Below, one piece after another: positions 54,701 through 61,597 of a stretch of DNA of 64,000 nt. The stretch is from the NCBI GenBank assembly GCA_963741305.1, contig CAVUHL010000003.1, positions 1,736,001 through 1,800,000 of the forward strand, in the 5' to 3' direction. Source of the stretch: DATMER01 sp963741305. Its GTDB lineage: Bacteria > Acidobacteriota > Thermoanaerobaculia > Multivoradales > UBA5704. The notes beneath the pieces are model-generated. The model ran no database searches and had not been told where the DNA came from. It worked only from the letters and a program-made list of their open reading frames with translations. How positions within the stretch are numbered: the first letter of the stretch is position 1; each line of letters begins with the position of its first letter. The translations under genes and the position numbers were made by a program.

Positions 54701-54829
54701 CCTGCGGTCGTCCCAGACCTCCAACTCGTTCTGAAGCTCCAGGGCCTTCAGGGCCGTCGCGACGCGGTCCTTCCAGGCTTCGTCCCGGTGGCTGTAGCTC
54801 AGGAAGACCGTGGGCCGGGTTTGGGGCAT
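51656..54829 (-). CDS. TIR - STAND-like NTPase - TPR protein (candidate immune effector)
   Basis: 1057 residues from ATG 54827-54829; upstream frame is intergenic repeat. Residues 1-150 are a TIR domain (TVFLSYSHRDEAWKDRVATA; likely catalytic Glu53/Glu55 in GWLAEIEQAM). A disordered Gly/Pro linker (about 160-240) is encoded by inverted repeat DNA. The NB-ARC-like NTPase follows: GRETEIARLDDAW, Walker A AFGGMGKSALL, Walker B TTLLVLDGIE, then a winged-helix-like region. TPR-like helices occupy about 600-1040 (AGNLSELTLILGEVGRAVAF, ALRRLRGNLPAAEADLSEAM). The last ~25 residues are encoded by MITE-like copy 4. TIR proteins of this layout are NAD+-consuming STAND sensors in phage defence; that role is inferred. 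It stands alone, without other defence genes nearby. Confidence 0.88.
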   Translation of the reverse strand: MPQTRPTVFLSYSHRDEAWKDRVATALKALELQNELEVWDDRRIAAGDGWLAEIEQAMNRAAVAVLLVSTDFLASGFIRGTEVPHLLKRRQQEGLRIIPLFVRPSPWKAVDWLAATQGRPKDAKPLAAWADHEAEQILADLAMEIRNWLNRDSEQPVREAPLGGAGIKPGVSTPGSAPPTTPSPKGAEAWARGGNPGRVGGLPASLQDLDMLGGPSPGVETPGFMPAPPKGALPRLDLGRLPIAGPLLLGRETEIARLDDAWDDPGLHVLTFVAFGGMGKSALLSHWLDRMAADGWRGARRVLDWSFYSQGTTERVTSADRFFDHALSWFGDPLFRSGTPRDRGLRLAELVRQETTLLVLDGIEPLQHPPNSALAGQLKDPGLAALLKGLAVGNPGLCVVTTRERIADLEGSPTTAPQDDLEALSPVAGAELLRQLGVQGKDSELLAASKEFANHALTLTLLGGYLSRACGGDVRRRQEVDIAGAAQRKGGHALRVIGTYAKWLGEGPELAILRLLGLFDRPADPKALAALRANSGIPGLTALKKHWWSRPKPITEEAWQLALSNLREHGLLLPADPHQPGTLDAHPLVRVFFQEELEKQRPEAWKAGNLHLYEHLQKEAPDLPDTLEAMEPLFTAVIHGCRAGRQQEALDEVYYRRIVRGGEFFSTRKLGAFGSELSALSGFFDRPWDQPSASLTFAAQSFLLNAAGFRLRALGRLVEAVQPMKAALEADTNREDWTNAARQAGNLSELTLILGEVGRAVAFGKQSVDLADRSVDAFQRMSKRTTLADSLHQGGHWEESAEVFCEAEALQAEWQPQYPRLYSLQGYQYCDLLLSRGEPEDGSVEDDLAADPEAARRFREARREVRERAEQTIKVAERNHWLLDIALDHLSLGRAHLGLALTAPRPGAPGEEAEADFAKATEHLDQAVEGLRRAGQEFYLPSGLLARAALRRLRGNLPAAEADLSEAMEIAERGSMRLHECDAHLEWARLCRQRGDRDGLQRHVARARKLVEETGYERRRREVEWLEKALTPVPSPGRTPGPPGEGGVTLPDSSPFE
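54134..54352. repeat. Inverted repeat pair inserted in frame within the TIR gene
   Basis: GCGCAGGCATAAAGCCTGGG GTTTCAACCCC (54148-54178) recurs inverted at 54307-54340 (CTGGGGTTGAAACCCCAGGC TTTATGCCTGCGC). Between them are related pieces such as GGGGTTGCCACCCCGGG. The pair encodes Gly/Pro-rich peptide in both orientations and keeps the TIR reading frame open. Confidence 0.85.
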
Positions 54830-54871
54830 GGAGACGCTATTGTAGCGCCCCCGCCTATGTGGTCGATTGCA

Positions 54872-55144
54872 ACGCAAGCCAGTGTTGTAACAACGCAAGG
54901 AAGAGCCGGCGCCGCATTCTCCAAATGCAGCGTGGCGCGCTGCAAACGCGGCGTGTCATCCTGCCAATGCGGGAGCGTTGCATCCAAATGGATTTTCGTT
55001 GCCCCCAAACGCCGTAGCGTTGTATCCGGATGGATTCTCGTTGCATCCAAATGGCGCGCGGCATCCTGCAAATGCCGCAGCGTTGCCTCCGGAAGTTTTT
55101 GCGTAGCCGCCAGACGGAGCGCGGCGTCCTGGTTTCGGGGAACG
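54872..55144. repeat. Phased 21-bp array 4: thirteen units, consensus like GTTGCATCCAAATGGATTTTC
   Basis: Thirteen 21-bp units start at 54872, 54893, 54914, 54935, 54956, 54977, 54998, 55019, 55040, 55061, 55082, 55103 and 55124 with no indels. Best units are GTTGCATCCAAATGGATTTTC, GTTGTATCCGGATGGATTCTC and GTTGCATCCAAATGGCGCGCG. Several contain GCAT...ATGC or ATCCGGAT half-palindromes. The array fills the gap between the divergent TIR and Lrp-type genes and fades out toward 55165. Confidence 0.9.
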
Positions 55145-55200
55145 GACCTCCCCGTTGTCCGGAGCGCTGTTGTAGAGTTCAGGCCGAGGAGAATCGGATC

Positions 55201-55497
55201 ATGGTCAATGCAGTCATTCTGCTGAGCGTGGAAAAAGGGAAGGTCAACGAGGTCGCGGAGCGGATCGTGGAGCTTCAGGGCGTGACCGAGGTGTTCTCGG
55301 TGGCGGGACACTGGGACCTGGTTGCCATCGCGCGCGTCAAGACCAATGAGGACGTGGCCGAGGCCGTCACCAACCAGATGCTCAAGATCGAGGGCATCGA
55401 GCGCTCCGAGACCCTGATCGCCTTCCGCGCCTTCTCGCGCTACAACATGGAGCGCATGTTCTCCATCGGCAACGAGGAGCCGCCTCCGGCCCGGTAG
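55201..55497 (+). CDS. Lrp/AsnC-type RAM (ligand-binding) domain, stand-alone
   Basis: 98 residues from ATG 55201 (GAGGAG site). The sequence MVNAVILLSVEKGKVNEVAE, then VTEVFSVAGHWDLVAIARVK and ETLIAFRAFSRYNMERMF, is the C-terminal effector domain of Lrp/AsnC regulators without the DNA-binding helix-turn-helix. Stand-alone RAM proteins bind amino acids and oligomerise, often modulating a partner regulator. It is divergent from the TIR gene, with array 4 between them. The TAG stop is given by the palindromic element that follows. Confidence 0.88.
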   Translation: MVNAVILLSVEKGKVNEVAERIVELQGVTEVFSVAGHWDLVAIARVKTNEDVAEAVTNQMLKIEGIERSETLIAFRAFSRYNMERMFSIGNEEPPPAR

Positions 55498-55550
55498 GGG
55501 CGGCCCTTGTGGCCGCCCTCCGGAAGGGCACCCACAAGAGGTGCCCCTAC
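55494..55550. repeat. GTAGGGGC...GCCCCTAC palindromic element, copy 2
   Basis: Begins GTAGGGGCGGCCCTTGTGGC and ends GTGCCCCTAC, the inverted form of the element at 42137-42193. TAG at 55495-55497 stops the plus-strand Lrp-type gene and CTA at 55547-55549 is the TAG stop of the minus-strand esterase gene. Confidence 0.88.
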
Positions 55551-56935
55551 ACACCCTTCTTCGCGATCTCCCCGACCAGCTCACGATATCCCTTGTCCTG
55601 CCGGAGCTCGGCAAAAGCCGGCTCCGCCTCCAGGCTCGCGAGGTCCGTCCAGCCCTTCTCGACCGCCTTGCGCAGGCTTTCGAGCGCCTTCTTCTTCGAC
55701 CCCTTGCGGGCGTGCGACGCCGCGATCTGGTACCAGACCCCGGGGCTGTCCGGCGAAATCTCCGCGGCGATTGAGAGTATGAAGACCGTCCTGTCGTGGT
55801 TCCCCTGCTGGGTGAACATCCGGGGCAGGTAGAAGGTGGTCTGACCGCTCAGCGTGTTCAGCAGCCGCTTCGCGGAGAGGCTCTCCCCAGGATCGGCCGA
55901 GGCCGCCTGCTTCTTCAGCTCCTGGATCCTGAGGTCTTTGATCGCCTGGGCGAGGTCCGCGGTGCTCATGGCCCTCGGCGCCGCGGCGAGGTACTGCTTG
56001 TCCCGCAGGTTGCGCTCCTGCCGGATCTTGCGCTCTTTCTTGAAGGCGTCGTCGGCGGCGATCTGCGAGACCCGGACGGCGACCTCGTTCAGGGCTTCGG
56101 GATCGGCGAGGCCCCGGTAGTCGTCGGCCATGCGCGCGTAGAGCCGGTAGGCCTCGGGGAGGTCGGGTGCCTCCAGCGACCGCGCGCGGGTCAGGTCGTC
56201 GGCCCAGAGCGCCTGGACGAGGGTGGCGTCCTTCTCGCGCAATCCTTTTCTCATGGCCTGGAGCTCGAGCCAGCCGAGCGCCCGGGTGGCCAGCTCCTCG
56301 GGCATCCAGGCATGCGGGCCGGGCCAGACTTCAATGCGGTGCTGGAGCCCGAGGTCCGTCATGGTGTCGGCCAGATCGAGGACCTCGTAGTAGTTGAAGT
56401 CCCGGTCCCCGACCGTGCCGTAGTAGAGGAAGGTGGTGTCCTTCGTCGGCTTGGTTTCGAAGGGAAAGGCCGCGCCGGCCCCGATGACTCCCTCGATGGT
56501 CCCGGGCGCGGCCAGCGCCCTCTGGCAGGCGAAGCGGACGGTGCCGGAGAAGCCGGCGACGTAGACCCGGCGGGTGTCGACCGCGAGGCGATAGTGCGTG
56601 TCCGCCCACATCGCCCGCATGGCGACGTTGTTCGGTTCCCGCTCGCCGTCGCTGAACGTGTTGTTCGAGCTGGCCACGATGAAGCCGTAGCGCTCGGCGC
56701 CGGCGAGGAAGCGCTTCCCCGCCTCGAGGCCGTCCGAGCGCGCGTCCAGGACGTAGAGGATCGGCCACTTGCGGTCGGGCCGGTAGGCGGTGGGGAGGTA
56801 CAGGACGTAGCTCTGGCTGGGGTCGGCCTGGATGACGACCTTTTCGAAGCGGCCCTTGGGGAAGTCCTCGGCCCTGATGGCGGAAGGACCGGCGAGGAGA
56901 AGAAGCAGGGCGAACAACGCTGGTTGCCAACGCAT
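55547..56935 (-). CDS. Exported alpha/beta-hydrolase (esterase-like) with TPR C-terminal part
   Basis: 462 residues. Signal peptide MRWQPALFALLLLLAGPSAI, then an alpha/beta-hydrolase domain (about 25-235): FEKVVIQADPSQSYVLYLPT, PILYVLDARSDGLEAGKRF, candidate nucleophile Ser in AGFSGTVRFA, and WPGPHAWMP with the candidate His. The rest is helical, with a TPR pair at the end (PGVWYQIAASHARKGSKKKA, SLRKAVEKGWTDLASLEAEP). The polyhydroxybutyrate depolymerase/esterase look is only at fold level; substrate unknown. The stop codon is inside the palindromic element. Confidence 0.78.
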   Translation of the reverse strand: MRWQPALFALLLLLAGPSAIRAEDFPKGRFEKVVIQADPSQSYVLYLPTAYRPDRKWPILYVLDARSDGLEAGKRFLAGAERYGFIVASSNNTFSDGEREPNNVAMRAMWADTHYRLAVDTRRVYVAGFSGTVRFACQRALAAPGTIEGVIGAGAAFPFETKPTKDTTFLYYGTVGDRDFNYYEVLDLADTMTDLGLQHRIEVWPGPHAWMPEELATRALGWLELQAMRKGLREKDATLVQALWADDLTRARSLEAPDLPEAYRLYARMADDYRGLADPEALNEVAVRVSQIAADDAFKKERKIRQERNLRDKQYLAAAPRAMSTADLAQAIKDLRIQELKKQAASADPGESLSAKRLLNTLSGQTTFYLPRMFTQQGNHDRTVFILSIAAEISPDSPGVWYQIAASHARKGSKKKALESLRKAVEKGWTDLASLEAEPAFAELRQDKGYRELVGEIAKKGV

Positions 56936-57161
56936 AGCAGGAATGCTAACACCGAGCCATCAGGCAGGGAAGTTGCAGATGCATTGGGCATTACGTGGGG
57001 GGATTCCTCGCATGAGCTTGCCCAATCGTGTCGCTTCACCGGCCCCGAATTCGTTCGGTCTGTACCGGAGCACTCCGCGCCGCGTGAACCCGGCGGACCT
57101 CGACGCCACCCTGCCTCTCGCCCCGGAGCGCTCCCCGCAGGAGCGGCAAGAGGTGCTGCCG

Positions 57162-57362
57162 ATGAAGTGCCTGTACTGCCAGGCACCGGTGGAGCGGACG
57201 ACCACGGAGTACCACATCCGTAGAAATGGCTACAACCTGGCGTGGAAAAACCTGCCCGCCTGGGTCTGCACCCGCTGCGATCAGCCCTACTTCGAGCAAC
57301 GCGAGGTGGAGCTGGTCCGCCAGGCCGTCACCTCGATGACGCGGCTGAAGCTCGACGCCTGA
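57162..57362 (+). CDS. YgiT/MqsA-type zinc-finger protein, orphan
   Basis: 66 residues from ATG 57162 (MKCLYCQAPVERTTTEYHIR). Two CxxC pairs (CLYC and CTRC) form the zinc site, followed by YFEQREVELVRQAVTSM, as in the N-terminal half of MqsA antitoxins. The helix-turn-helix half of full MqsA is missing, and no MqsR-like or DUF4258 toxin is found on either side. The open frame upstream (to 56832) is out of frame with the esterase gene and lacks protein character. It may be a solitary antitoxin-like regulator. Confidence 0.75.
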   Translation: MKCLYCQAPVERTTTEYHIRRNGYNLAWKNLPAWVCTRCDQPYFEQREVELVRQAVTSMTRLKLDA

Positions 57363-57387
57363 CACCCACACAGCTCTCTGCTTCTAT

Positions 57388-57721
57388 GTAGGGGAGGGGC
57401 TCGCCCCATAGGCGCTAACTTTTCATTGCCGAGCCCCGGTAGGGGCGTCATGAATTAGCCCGGCACGTGAGTGCCGGGTAACGGAGATCCGAAACAATCC
57501 GAGCCCCGGACGGGGCGACATATCGGGAGTGGGGCGCAAGCCCCATGAGGGAGGAATGTCGCCCCTACCGGGGCTTCGGGCATTTTGGCGACCCATCACC
57601 CGGCACTCACGTGCCGGGCTAATTCATGTCGCCCCTTACCGGGGCTCTCCTTCCAAGGCAGCAAAGTTAGCGCGCATGGGGGCTCGCCCCCCTCCCGGGC
57701 GGGGGCAAGCCCGCCCCTACA
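57388..57721. repeat. Nested ~330-bp palindromic element upstream of argR
   Basis: Outer arms TGTAGGGGAGGGGCTCGCCC (57388) and GGGCAAGCCCGCCCCTACA (to 57721) plus inner inverted arms: GGCGCTAACTTT against AAAGTTAGCGC, GAGCCCCGGTAGGGGCG against the CGCCCC(TT)ACCGGGGCTC at 57630-57648, and AATTAGCCCGGCACGTGAGT against its complement ACTCACGTGCCGGGCTAATT. It accounts for nearly all of the 429-bp gap between the YgiT-type gene and argR. No open reading frame of protein character is inside. Confidence 0.85.
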
Positions 57722-57761
57722 TTGCCTCTTGACTTTTTATTCAGCTCCAGTCATCATCAGC

Positions 57762-57775
57762 TGCATAATATTGCA
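57762..57775. promoter_or_regulatory. Candidate ARG box (ArgR operator)
   Basis: TGCATAATATTGCA, a near-palindrome of the ARG-box type (TGNAT-ATTNCA), lies 15 bp before the argR start in the only AT-rich part of the region, downstream of a TTGACT (57729-57734). Autoregulation of the operon by ArgR and arginine is the expected reading. Confidence 0.5.
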
Positions 57776-57790
57776 CGTGAAGACTGACCT

Positions 57791-58258
57791 ATGCCTACTG
57801 ACACCCACCTCCGAGACAAGCGCCAACGGGAGATCCTCGCGATCCTCCGGGAGCATCCGATCGCCAACCAGATCGTGTTGATGGAGGAGCTCTCGCGGCG
57901 GGGGATCCAGGCGACCCAGTCGAGCGTCAGCCGCGACCTGCGCGACATGGGCATCCCGCGCGTGGCGGGCCGTTATGTGACTCCCGCGGCCGGGCCGGCG
58001 GAGGGGGACGGCAGCGATGTTGGCATCGTGGAGGTCGCCCGCTTCGTGCACGGCTTCAAGCCGGCGGGCCCTCACCTGTCCGTCGTCTTCACCGCCACCG
58101 GGGCCGCCCAGACCGTGGCCCTCGGCATCGACCGCGCCGCCTGGCCGGAAGTGGTGGGGACCATGGCGGGCGATGACACGATCTTCGTGGCCACGGCCGG
58201 TGCCCAGGACCAGAAACGGTTCTTCCAGCGTCTCGAGCGCTACCTCGAGGAAAGGTGA
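57791..58258 (+). CDS. argR: Arginine repressor
   Basis: 155 residues. An N-terminal winged helix (RDKRQREILAILREHPIANQ, with recognition helix TQSSVSRDLRDMGIPRVAGR) and a C-terminal oligomerisation/arginine-binding domain (VVFTATGAAQTVALGIDRAA, MAGDDTIFVATAGAQDQKRF); the usual GTIAGDDTIF is seen here as GTMAGDDTIF. ArgR represses arginine synthesis genes when arginine is bound. It heads the operon with 3 bp to argG, and the candidate ARG box just upstream suggests that it controls itself and the genes after it. Confidence 0.95.
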   Translation: MPTDTHLRDKRQREILAILREHPIANQIVLMEELSRRGIQATQSSVSRDLRDMGIPRVAGRYVTPAAGPAEGDGSDVGIVEVARFVHGFKPAGPHLSVVFTATGAAQTVALGIDRAAWPEVVGTMAGDDTIFVATAGAQDQKRFFQRLERYLEER

Positions 58259-58261
58259 TCC

Positions 58262-59479
58262 ATGACTGAGCCGATCGTGCTCGCCTTCTCGGGCGGGCTG
58301 GATACTTCTTTCTGCATTCCGTTCCTCTCGGAGACGCTCGGGCGGCCCGTGGTCACGGTGACGGTGGATACGGGCGGCATCGATGAAGCCGCCGCTGCGC
58401 TCCTCGCCGACCGGTCGCGCACTCTCGGAGCCGTGGAGCACGTGCTGGTGGATGGCCGCGACGCCTTCTTCCAGCAGGTGATCCGCTTCCTGATCATGGG
58501 CAACGTCCGCCGTGGTCAGACCTACCCGCTCTGCGTCGGCGCCGAGCGTGTGATCCAGGCTGCGGAGGTGGCGCGGGCCGCGGGGCGCCTTGGCACCCGC
58601 ACGGTCGCCCACGGCTCGACGGGCGCCGGCAACGACCAGGTGCGCTTCGACGTGGCGCTGAGGACGATCTCCCCCGGGCTGGAGATCCTCGCTCCGGTGC
58701 GCGACCAGCCTCGCGCCCGGGCCGAGCAGGTGGCCTTCCTGGAGGAGCGCGGCCTGCCCGTGCCCCCGTTCGGCGCCGCCTACTCGATCAACCGCGGCAT
58801 GTGGGGGGTGACCATCGGCGGGCGCGAGACTCTGGACACGATGGAGCCGCTCCCCGAGGCCGCGTGGGTGCTCACCCGCGGCGCTTTCGATGCACCGTTG
58901 CCGCCAGTGCGCGCGACCCTTGGGTTCACACAGGGTGTGCCCACGTCGTGGAACGGCGAGGAGCTGCCGCCGGTCGAGCTGCTGGAGCGGGTGGAGTCGG
59001 CCGCGGCGCCGTACGGCATCGGCCGGGGTATCCACCTGGGCGAGACGATCCTCGGCATCAAGGGCCGGGTGGCGTTCGAGGCGCCGGCCGCGGAGGTGCT
59101 CCTCACCGCACACCGCGAGCTCGAGAAGCTGACGCTCACCGGCCGGCAGCTCAAGGTGAAGGAGATGGTGGCCGCGGTCTACGGCGACCTGGTGCACGAG
59201 GGGCAGCACCTGGAGCCCGTCTGCCGCGACATCGAGGCGCTCCTCGCCAGCTCGCAGGAGCGGGTCACGGGCGAGGTGCGCCTGCTGCTCCGCACCGGCC
59301 AGGTGTTCGTCGAAGGGTTGACCTCGCCGTTCTCGCTGCTCGCTGCCTCGAAGGGGGTGTACGGCGAGACGACCGGCGAGTGGACGGCCGCGGATGCCCG
59401 CGGCTTCTCGCGCCTGGCGGGTCTGCCCGGCATGCTTTGGGCTCGCGCCGGCGAACCCGTGTTAGAGGAGGTCTCATGA
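58262..59479 (+). CDS. argG: Argininosuccinate synthase
   Basis: 405 residues. ArgG joins citrulline and aspartate with ATP. The N-type ATP pyrophosphatase loop is LAFSGGLDTSFCIP, followed by VTVDTGGID, the substrate region AHGSTGAGNDQVRFDVAL and the closing SFEAPAAEVLLTAHRELEKL-type region (FEAPAAEVLLTAHRELEKLT). In the acetylated pathway its substrate may be citrulline formed after deacetylation. The length is slightly above the usual ~400. Its stop overlaps the ATG of the next gene (ATGA). Confidence 0.94.
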   Translation: MTEPIVLAFSGGLDTSFCIPFLSETLGRPVVTVTVDTGGIDEAAAALLADRSRTLGAVEHVLVDGRDAFFQQVIRFLIMGNVRRGQTYPLCVGAERVIQAAEVARAAGRLGTRTVAHGSTGAGNDQVRFDVALRTISPGLEILAPVRDQPRARAEQVAFLEERGLPVPPFGAAYSINRGMWGVTIGGRETLDTMEPLPEAAWVLTRGAFDAPLPPVRATLGFTQGVPTSWNGEELPPVELLERVESAAAPYGIGRGIHLGETILGIKGRVAFEAPAAEVLLTAHRELEKLTLTGRQLKVKEMVAAVYGDLVHEGQHLEPVCRDIEALLASSQERVTGEVRLLLRTGQVFVEGLTSPFSLLAASKGVYGETTGEWTAADARGFSRLAGLPGMLWARAGEPVLEEVS

Positions 59480-60540
59480 AGACGGTCGTCCTGGACAAGG
59501 TCTCGTCGGTCACCCGTTCCTGCCAGCTCAAGCGGGAGGTGCGGCTGACGCCGGACATTCCCTGCGAGGAGGGGGTGGTGGTCGCTGTGCGCGTGCTCCA
59601 CGACAAGAGCACGTACAACCAGCTCGAGCTGCCGAGCGGGCGGATGGCGCAGGTCAAGCGCGGCGACATCATCGTCGGCGCGCTGGGGCACCGCAGCGCG
59701 CTTTTCGGCTACGCGGGCCACCTGCCCACGTCGCTGGCGCCGGGCGACCACATCCACCTGCTCAACATGGGCGGCGTGCTCGGCATCTGCGACTCGGTGA
59801 GCCCGGACCTTGGGCCGCCGTTCGAGTGCGAGGTGCTCGGGGCGGTGCTCCACTTCCCGTACCTGGGCGAGCGGATCGGCGTGGCGGCCAAGATCGGCGG
59901 GCTTCCTCTCGATGCGAACGCGCCCGTGATGACCGGCGGCGTGCCGGTGGTGGCCCTGGTGGGCTCGTGCATGAACTGCGGCAAGACCGCCGCGGCCTGC
60001 GCGCTGGTGCGCGAGCTGAGCCACGGCGGTTTGACCGTCGACGGCTTCAAGGCGACCGGCGTGTCGCTGCGCCGGGACGTGCTCGCCATGGAGGATGCCG
60101 GGGCGCGGACGACCGCCATCTTCACGGACCTCGGGGTGGTGACCACCACGGCGGCCAACGCGGCGCCGGTGACGCGGACGCTCCTCACCCGTCTGGCCGC
60201 GAACCGGCCGGACGCGATCGTGGCGGAGCTTGGCGACGGCCTGCTCGGTGCCTACGGTGTCGCGGCGATCCTGGAGGACGAGAAGATCCGGAAAGCCTTC
60301 ACGGCCGTGGTGCTCGCGGCGAACGATCCGGTGGCGGCCTGGGGCGGCGTGCGGATGCTCCGCGAGCGCTTCGGCATCGAGCCCGCCGCGGTGACCGGTC
60401 CGGCCACGGACAACCTGGCCGGGACGCGGATCATCGAGGAGCAGCTCGGCGTGCCCGCGATCAATGCCCGGCTGGACGCGGCCCGCCTGACGGAGCGGAT
60501 TCGGGAGCGGCTGCAGGTGCCCCTGGAGGTCGTGGCATGA
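59476..60540 (+). CDS. DUF1611-like P-loop protein in the arginine operon
   Basis: 354 residues from ATG 59476; both ends overlap neighbours by 4 nt (argG and argC). A first domain of about 140 residues (VVAVRVLHDKSTYNQLELPS, YLGERIGVAAKIGGLPL) precedes a P-loop domain: ALVGSCMNCGKTAAACALV (Walker A, GSCMNCGKT), ALVRELSHGGLTVDGFKATG, and VAELGDGLLGAYGV, AGTRIIEEQLGVPAINARL. The set resembles DUF1611-type NTPases. Its place in the operon suggests a role in arginine or ornithine formation, such as an ATP-using step or a chaperone, but no such reaction is established to my knowledge. Strong translational coupling argues that it is needed in stoichiometric amounts. Confidence 0.82.
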   Translation: MKTVVLDKVSSVTRSCQLKREVRLTPDIPCEEGVVVAVRVLHDKSTYNQLELPSGRMAQVKRGDIIVGALGHRSALFGYAGHLPTSLAPGDHIHLLNMGGVLGICDSVSPDLGPPFECEVLGAVLHFPYLGERIGVAAKIGGLPLDANAPVMTGGVPVVALVGSCMNCGKTAAACALVRELSHGGLTVDGFKATGVSLRRDVLAMEDAGARTTAIFTDLGVVTTTAANAAPVTRTLLTRLAANRPDAIVAELGDGLLGAYGVAAILEDEKIRKAFTAVVLAANDPVAAWGGVRMLRERFGIEPAAVTGPATDNLAGTRIIEEQLGVPAINARLDAARLTERIRERLQVPLEVVA

Positions 60541-61586
60541 CGACCCAAAACATCCCTGTCGTCGTGTTGGGTGGCTCGGGGTATGTGGCCGGCGAGCTGC
60601 TGCGGCTCCTCGCGGGCCATCCCCATCTGCGCCCGGCGGCGATCCTCTCGGAGAGCCAGGCGGGGGAGCCGGTCGAGTCGGCGTTCCCTCATCTGACCGG
60701 CTGCTTTCCCGGGCTGAGGTTCTCCGGACGGGACGGGCTGTTCACCGGATTGGAAGGACAGGTGGCGGTGTTTTGCGCCGCTCCGCATGGCGCCGCTGCG
60801 GCTCTCCTGGACGAGGTGCTCTCCGAGGCGGAGCGAGCGGGCCTGGAGGCCCATGCCGTGGACCTCTCAGCCGACTTCCGTTTTGCCGATGCCGCCGCGT
60901 ACGAGCGGGTGTATGGCCATGCCCATGGCGCACCCGCGCGGCTGGCCTCGTTCCATTGCGCCGTGCCCGAGCACGCTGACACTCCGGCCGGCCATATGGC
61001 CCACCCGGGGTGCTTCACCACGGCTACGCTGCTCGCGAGCGTGCCGCTGCTCAAGCTCGGGCTGGTCGAGCCGCGGTTGAGCGTGGTCGCAGTCACCGGC
61101 AGCACGGGCGCGGGGAAGACGCCGACGGCCACGACCCACCATCCGGCGCGGCGGAGCAACTTGTTCGCCTATAGTCCGCTCTCCCACCGGCACGAGCCGG
61201 AGATGGAGGCGCTCGCGGCGGCGGCTTCGGGGGTCGAGGCGGAGATTCATTTCATCCCGCAGGCGGGACCATTCGCCCGCGGCATCTATGCCACGGTCCA
61301 GGGAAAGCTCCTGCGGCCGGGGGAGGACGTGCGGGAGGCGCTGGCCTCGTTCTACGCCGGCTCGCCGTTCGTGGACGTGCTCGCCGCCCCGCCGCGGCTG
61401 CAGGACGTGGTGGGGACGAACCGCTGCCGGTTGGGCGTCGCCGTCGATGGCGACCATGTGGCTGTGTTCTCGGCCATCGACAACCTCGTGAAAGGCGCCG
61501 CCGGGGGCGGCATTCAGTGGATGAACCGGCTTCTGGGTCTCCCCGAGACGGCCGGCCTGACCCAGCCCGGTCCAGGGTGGCTGTGA
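60537..61586 (+). CDS. argC: N-acetyl-gamma-glutamyl-phosphate reductase
   Basis: 349 residues from ATG 60537. ArgC reduces N-acetylglutamyl phosphate with NADPH. The Rossmann start is VVVLGGSGYVAGELLRLL, catalytic Cys159 is in HPGCFTTA, and the family's closing regions are VTGSTGAGKTPTATTHHP, HEPEMEALAAA and HFIPQAGPFARGIYATVQGK, with NLVKGAAGGGIQWMNRLLGL at the C-terminus (NLVKGAAGQA in most members). It overlaps the upstream gene by 4 nt and is 11 bp from argD. Confidence 0.95.
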   Translation: MTTQNIPVVVLGGSGYVAGELLRLLAGHPHLRPAAILSESQAGEPVESAFPHLTGCFPGLRFSGRDGLFTGLEGQVAVFCAAPHGAAAALLDEVLSEAERAGLEAHAVDLSADFRFADAAAYERVYGHAHGAPARLASFHCAVPEHADTPAGHMAHPGCFTTATLLASVPLLKLGLVEPRLSVVAVTGSTGAGKTPTATTHHPARRSNLFAYSPLSHRHEPEMEALAAAASGVEAEIHFIPQAGPFARGIYATVQGKLLRPGEDVREALASFYAGSPFVDVLAAPPRLQDVVGTNRCRLGVAVDGDHVAVFSAIDNLVKGAAGGGIQWMNRLLGLPETAGLTQPGPGWL

Positions 61587-61597
61587 GGACAGAGGAA

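Noticed and set aside
56832..57161. Extended N-terminus of the YgiT-type protein
   Set aside because: The upstream frame overlaps the start of the esterase gene on the other strand and is not protein-like; the family begins exactly at MKCLYC with a ribosome site before it.
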